From contig JAHBYX010000013.1 in the NCBI GenBank assembly GCA_019635735.1, forward strand, positions 1 through 64,000: a stretch of 64,000 nt of DNA, written 5' to 3'. How positions within the stretch are numbered: position 1 is the first letter of the stretch; the number at the start of each line of letters is the position of its first letter. This document shows, piece after piece, positions 60,784 to 64,000 of the stretch. Under the pieces are notes generated by a model, which saw only the letters and a list, made by a program, of their open reading frames with translations, had not been told where the DNA came from and searched no databases. This stretch comes from Mesorhizobium sp. (lineage in GTDB: Bacteria > Pseudomonadota > Alphaproteobacteria > Rhizobiales > Rhizobiaceae). A program made the translations under genes and the position numbers.

Positions 60784-63184
60784 CCCGCAGCATCCCGCCG
60801 GTCTGCTTCTTCACGTTCTCGACGATCCTGCCCGCCAGCGCTTCGAAATCCTCGTCGGTGAGCGTCTTGTCGACCGGCTGGATGGCGACTTCGATGGCGA
60901 CGGACTTCTTGCCCTCGCCGATCGCAGCACCTTCGAACACGTCGAAGACGTTGACGCCGGTGATGAGCTTGCGGTCGGCGCCGAGTGCCGCCTTGACCAG
61001 CGTGCCGGCCTCGACCGCGCGGTCGACGACGAAGGCGAAGTCGCGCTTGACCGCCTGGAAGGGCGAGAGGTCGAGGCGCGGCTTGGTGCGGGTGGGCTTG
61101 GCCTTGGGCTCGGGCACGGCGTCGACGAAGACCTCGAAGCCGCAGAGCGGCCCGTCGGCGTCGAGCGTCTCAAGTGTGGCCGGATGGAACTCGCCGAAAT
61201 GGCCGAGAACGGTCTTGGGGCCGAGCTTGATGACGCCCGAGCGGCCGGGATGATACCAGCCGGGAGCGCCGGTTTCGACGGTGAGCCGGTCGATCGGCGC
61301 GCCGACGGCTTCGAGCGCGGCGAAGGCGTCGGCCTTGGCGTCGAATACGCCCACAGTGCCGGCATTGCCCGACCACAGGCGGCCGGAGCCTTCGAGCTTC
61401 GCGGTGCCGCGGCGGATGCCGGCGGCGACGCGGCGCTGCTGGTGAGCCTCGTCGCCCTCATAGGTGCCGGACACCTCGAACAGGGCGACGTCGCCAATGC
61501 CGCGGTCGGCATTGCGCTGGGCAGCCGCGATCAGGCCGGGCAGCAGCGAGGGCCGCATGTCGGACATGTCGGCGGCGATCGGGTTGGCGAGCTTCAGCGA
61601 CGGCTGGCCGCCGCCGAAGGCCTCGGCATGCTTGGCCGGGATGAACGACCAGGTGACGGCCTCCATCATGCCGCGCACGGCAAGCGCGCGGCGCGCGGCG
61701 CGGGTGCGGATCTGCAGCGTCGTCAGGATCCTGCCGTTGACCGCCGAGTGGCTCGCGAGCGGCTGCGGCGCGATCTGGTCGACGCCGCGCATGCGCATGA
61801 CCTCCTCGACGAGGTCGGCCTTGCTGTCGATGTCCGGGCGCCAGGAGGGCTGCGTGACGTCGTAGTAGTAGCCGCCGCCGGAGACGCCGAAACCGAGGCG
61901 CCGGAGAATCTCGGCGCTCTCCTCGCCCGGCACGTCCATACCGGTGAGGCGCTTGACCTCCAGCACCGGGAACATGATCGGCTTCGGCGCATAGCCGGCA
62001 TAGCCGACCACTTCCGCGTCGCTGGGCGTGCCGCCGCAGATGTCGAGCACCAGCTTCGTCGCCAGCTCCAGCCCGGGCACCATGAATTCCGGATCGACGC
62101 CGCGCTCGAACCGGTAGCGCGCGTCGGTGACGATGCCGAGCGAGCGGCCGGTGCGGGCGATGCCGATCGGGTCCCACAGCGCCGACTCGATCAGCACGTC
62201 GGTGGTGTTCTCGTCGCAGCCGGAATGCTCGCCGCCCATCACGCCGGCGATCGATTCGACGCCGTTGTCGTCGGCGATCACGCACATCTCGGGCGTCAGC
62301 TCGTATTCGAACGTGTCGAGCGCGAGCACCTTTTCTCCCGCCGCCGCCCGGCGGACGACGAGGTCGCCTGCAACCTTGGCCGCGTCGAAGACGTGCAGCG
62401 GCCGGCCGCGGTCGAAGGTCACGTAATTGGTGATGTCGACCAGCGCGTTGATGGGGCGCAGGCCGATGGCGATGAGCCGCTGCTGCATCCACTTCGGCGA
62501 GGGGCCGTTCCTCACCCCGCGCACCAGACGGAGCGCGAAGCCGGGGCACAAATCCGGGTCGGCGATTGTCACCTTGACTGGGCACTCGCCTTCGCCGGCA
62601 ATGGGCGCGACCGGCGGCGTCTTCAGCGTGCCGAGTCCGCTTGCCGCCAGGTCGCGGGCGATGCCGTGGATCGAGGTGGCGTCGGGGCGGTTGGGCGTCA
62701 GGTTGATGTCTATGACCGGATCGTCGAGCTGCGCGTAAGCCGCGAAGCTGGTGCCGACCGGCGCGTCCTCGGGCAGGTCGATGATGCCGTCATGCGAGTC
62801 GGAGAGTTCCAGCTCGCGCTCCGAGCACATCATGCCGCGGCTCTCGACGCCGCGGATCTTGCCGATTCCGAGCGTCGTGTCGATGCCGGGGACATAAGTG
62901 CCGGGCGCGGCAAAGGCGCCGACGAGGCCGGCGCGGGCATTGGGCGCGCCGCAGACGACCTGGATCGGCTCGCCCTGGCCGGTGTCGACCATCAGCACGC
63001 GCAGCTTGTCCGCGTCCGGGTGTTTCTCGGCCGAGAGAACCTTGGCGATGACGAACGGCTTCAGCGCTGCCTTGTCGTCGACATGCTCGACCTCGAGGCC
63101 GATCGAGGTGAGACGCTCGACGATCTCGGCAAGCGAGGCGTCGGTGTCGAGATGGTCCTTGAGCCAGGAGAGGGTGAGTTTCAT
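60779..63184 (-). CDS. pheT: Phenylalanine--tRNA ligase beta subunit
   Basis: 801 residues, normal length. tRNA-binding OB domain (KVLSAEKHPDADKLRVLMVD), B3/B4 editing region, B5 (PIMFPVLEVKRLTG), and the C-terminal anticodon-binding FDX-ACB domain (SPFQAVKRDFAFVVDR, ending KKQTGGMLRG). Forms the (alpha-beta)2 enzyme with PheS. The stop lies within a family A repeat. Separated from pheS by a DUF4160/DUF2442 pair on the same strand. Confidence 0.97.
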   Translation of the reverse strand: MKLTLSWLKDHLDTDASLAEIVERLTSIGLEVEHVDDKAALKPFVIAKVLSAEKHPDADKLRVLMVDTGQGEPIQVVCGAPNARAGLVGAFAAPGTYVPGIDTTLGIGKIRGVESRGMMCSERELELSDSHDGIIDLPEDAPVGTSFAAYAQLDDPVIDINLTPNRPDATSIHGIARDLAASGLGTLKTPPVAPIAGEGECPVKVTIADPDLCPGFALRLVRGVRNGPSPKWMQQRLIAIGLRPINALVDITNYVTFDRGRPLHVFDAAKVAGDLVVRRAAAGEKVLALDTFEYELTPEMCVIADDNGVESIAGVMGGEHSGCDENTTDVLIESALWDPIGIARTGRSLGIVTDARYRFERGVDPEFMVPGLELATKLVLDICGGTPSDAEVVGYAGYAPKPIMFPVLEVKRLTGMDVPGEESAEILRRLGFGVSGGGYYYDVTQPSWRPDIDSKADLVEEVMRMRGVDQIAPQPLASHSAVNGRILTTLQIRTRAARRALAVRGMMEAVTWSFIPAKHAEAFGGGQPSLKLANPIAADMSDMRPSLLPGLIAAAQRNADRGIGDVALFEVSGTYEGDEAHQQRRVAAGIRRGTAKLEGSGRLWSGNAGTVGVFDAKADAFAALEAVGAPIDRLTVETGAPGWYHPGRSGVIKLGPKTVLGHFGEFHPATLETLDADGPLCGFEVFVDAVPEPKAKPTRTKPRLDLSPFQAVKRDFAFVVDRAVEAGTLVKAALGADRKLITGVNVFDVFEGAAIGEGKKSVAIEVAIQPVDKTLTDEDFEALAGRIVENVKKQTGGMLRG

Positions 63185-63262
63185 GGGAGGTGTCGTCTTT
63201 CGGGAACAAGGTTTGCGCTCAGTCGATCAGCGCGCACGGTATCGGACAGTGTGCGCGGTCGC

Positions 63263-63541
63263 CTACTCGGCCGCTATGGAGGGGGGCTTTGCGCCCGGAG
63301 CCTTCTTGCCGAGGAACATGCTTTTGACAGAGATGCCCTCGTCGATCGCCGGCCACCAAATCCCCTCGAACATCAGTTCGATATCGTTGAGCTGGGTCTG
63401 ATTGAGCGACGCAAGGAAGGGATACCACCACAACGGGGTCGCGATGCTGCGACCGTCAGCCAGCGTCACGTGGACCTCGTCTGCCGTGCACCACGCACGA
63501 ACGGGCCGCATCTCATCTGTCTCAAAGGCCAAAGAAGTCAT
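63263..63541 (-). CDS. DUF2442 protein
   Basis: 92 residues from ATG 63541; ATG 63550 is an alternative. VRAWCTADEVHVTLADGRSI then ATPLWWYPFLASLNQTQLND is the DUF2442 pattern (binding-type beta domain with W-P-L). It overlaps the DUF4160 gene by about 20 bases. The DUF4160/DUF2442 pair behaves like a toxin-antitoxin arrangement in many genomes, DUF2442 being the presumed antitoxin; unproven here. Confidence 0.88.
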   Translation of the reverse strand: MTSLAFETDEMRPVRAWCTADEVHVTLADGRSIATPLWWYPFLASLNQTQLNDIELMFEGIWWPAIDEGISVKSMFLGKKAPGAKPPSIAAE

Positions 63542-63758
63542 TCCAGGCACCTATCCACTCGTCGCGATGCTCTCCGACCACCGCAAGCAGCCTCGCAACC
63601 TCTCGATCATTGTATCCCCTCCTCTGCTCAACCTCCAAGTTCTGCAACCACACCTTCAGGGACTTCCCGTCCTTGACGATATGGACATGCGGAGGTTCGT
63701 CCGCGTCGAGCGCATAGAACCGGAACTTGAAGCCCTGCCAGATCAGGAGCGTGGGCAT
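63522..63758 (-). CDS. DUF4160 protein
   Basis: 78 residues. GFKFRFYALDADEPPHVHIV is the DUF4160 hallmark (Y-x-x-D-x-x-E-P-P-H-V-H), followed by REVARLLAVVGEHRDEWI. The ATG (63758) lies two bases after the pheS stop, so translation is probably coupled to pheS. Presumed partner of the DUF2442 protein. Confidence 0.9.
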   Translation of the reverse strand: MPTLLIWQGFKFRFYALDADEPPHVHIVKDGKSLKVWLQNLEVEQRRGYNDREVARLLAVVGEHRDEWIGAWNDFFGL

Positions 63759-63760
63759 CG

Positions 63761-64000
63761 CTAGCTGCTCAGTCCTCCGAACAGCGTCGGCATATCAAGC
63801 GGTCTGAATCCGTAGTGCTGCAACCAGCGCACGTCGGCGTCGAAGAAGGCGCGCAGGTCCGGCATGCCGTACTTGAGCATGGCGATGCGGTCGATGCCCA
63901 TGCCCCAGGCGAAACCCTGGTATTCGTCCGGATCGAGCCCGCCGGCGCGCAGGACGTTGGGGTGGACCATGCCGCAGCCGAGGATCTCCAGCCAGTCGTT
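63761..64000 (-). CDS. pheS: Phenylalanine--tRNA ligase alpha subunit, C-terminal part
   Basis: Partial: the gene runs off the window end. The visible 79 residues include MVHPNVLRAGGLDPDEYQGF and AWGMGIDRIAMLKYGMPDLR, which is class II motif 3 of PheS, and end at TAG 63761. First gene of the pheS-DUF4160-DUF2442-pheT order. Confidence 0.97.
   Translation of the reverse strand, partial: NDWLEILGCGMVHPNVLRAGGLDPDEYQGFAWGMGIDRIAMLKYGMPDLRAFFDADVRWLQHYGFRPLDMPTLFGGLSS

Noticed and set aside
60527..63676. 1049-codon open frame on the plus strand
   Set aside because: Antisense of pheT; same shadow composition, spans several genes and repeats.

Overview
The window is GC-rich chromosomal DNA from an alphaproteobacterium. 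The most likely home is Hyphomicrobiales, family Phyllobacteriaceae (Mesorhizobium/Aquamicrobium-like). This rests on the gene families (two DUF1236 proteins, NrsF/SigF with a bufferin operon, EpmA beside EF-P), the GTTC-N7-GTTC LexA box, the sigma-F type promoter GTAACN-N16-CGAA, and abundant short palindromic intergenic repeats. No rRNA, tRNA, CRISPR array, transposase, integrase or prophage was seen. The family assignment is inference from style and was not searched.

Layout. 1-3.6 kb is a decayed accessory corner: a pseudogene carrying two palindromic repeats inside it and a third at its stop codon, a small membrane protein, the 3' stump of another gene, then an AT-richer island (about 1.8-3.56 kb) with a DUF1508 protein and a tandem-repeat/SH3-like protein split by a stop codon. 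3.6-8.1 kb holds lepA and, divergent to it, a decaying type IIG (MmeI-like) restriction-modification gene invaded by repeats. 8.1-14.3 kb carries two DUF1236 periplasmic proteins, small secreted proteins, a two-component system, and epmA divergent from efp. 14.3-18.6 kb is a metal-stress module: nrsF (anti-sigma), sigF (ECF sigma) and, divergent, bufA-bufB-bufC-doxX. A 275-bp foldback element fills the whole gap between sigF and nrsF.

18.6-29 kb has a VOC protein, an SRPBCC protein whose ArsR partner is reduced to a remnant, an orphan solute-binding protein, a LysR regulator, a phytanoyl-CoA-dioxygenase-like protein, a large MFS symporter and a proline-racemase-family enzyme. 28.3-32.6 kb is a tightly overlapping five-gene sugar-acid operon (SDR dehydrogenase, dgoK, dgoA, SMP-30 lactonase, ATP-grasp). 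32.7-40.1 kb has a GGDEF-EAL protein, a glycosyltransferase cluster (GT-C membrane protein, GT2, GtrA), gshB and a frameshifted SOS-type comM/yifB. 40.1-46.3 kb is a liv-type ABC transporter operon with a hydrolase, faced by a PAS-LuxR regulator.

46.5-59.2 kb is mostly housekeeping and metabolism: SDR, EamA exporter, PBP1-type transpeptidase, FucU, Gfo/Idh/MocA oxidoreductase, two Rnk-like proteins, aldo/keto reductases, an NCS2 purine permease and a Tim44-like protein. 59.2-64 kb has a RhuM-family gene, a frameshifted small gene, and pheT and pheS separated by a DUF4160/DUF2442 gene pair.

The most unusual theme is the repeats. One family keeps fixed flanks but has a central hairpin whose arms change completely from copy to copy while still pairing, usually around a CCACCGG-type loop. 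These repeats sit inside genes, at stop codons (pheT, the first pseudogene) and between partner genes, and several neighbouring genes are broken.
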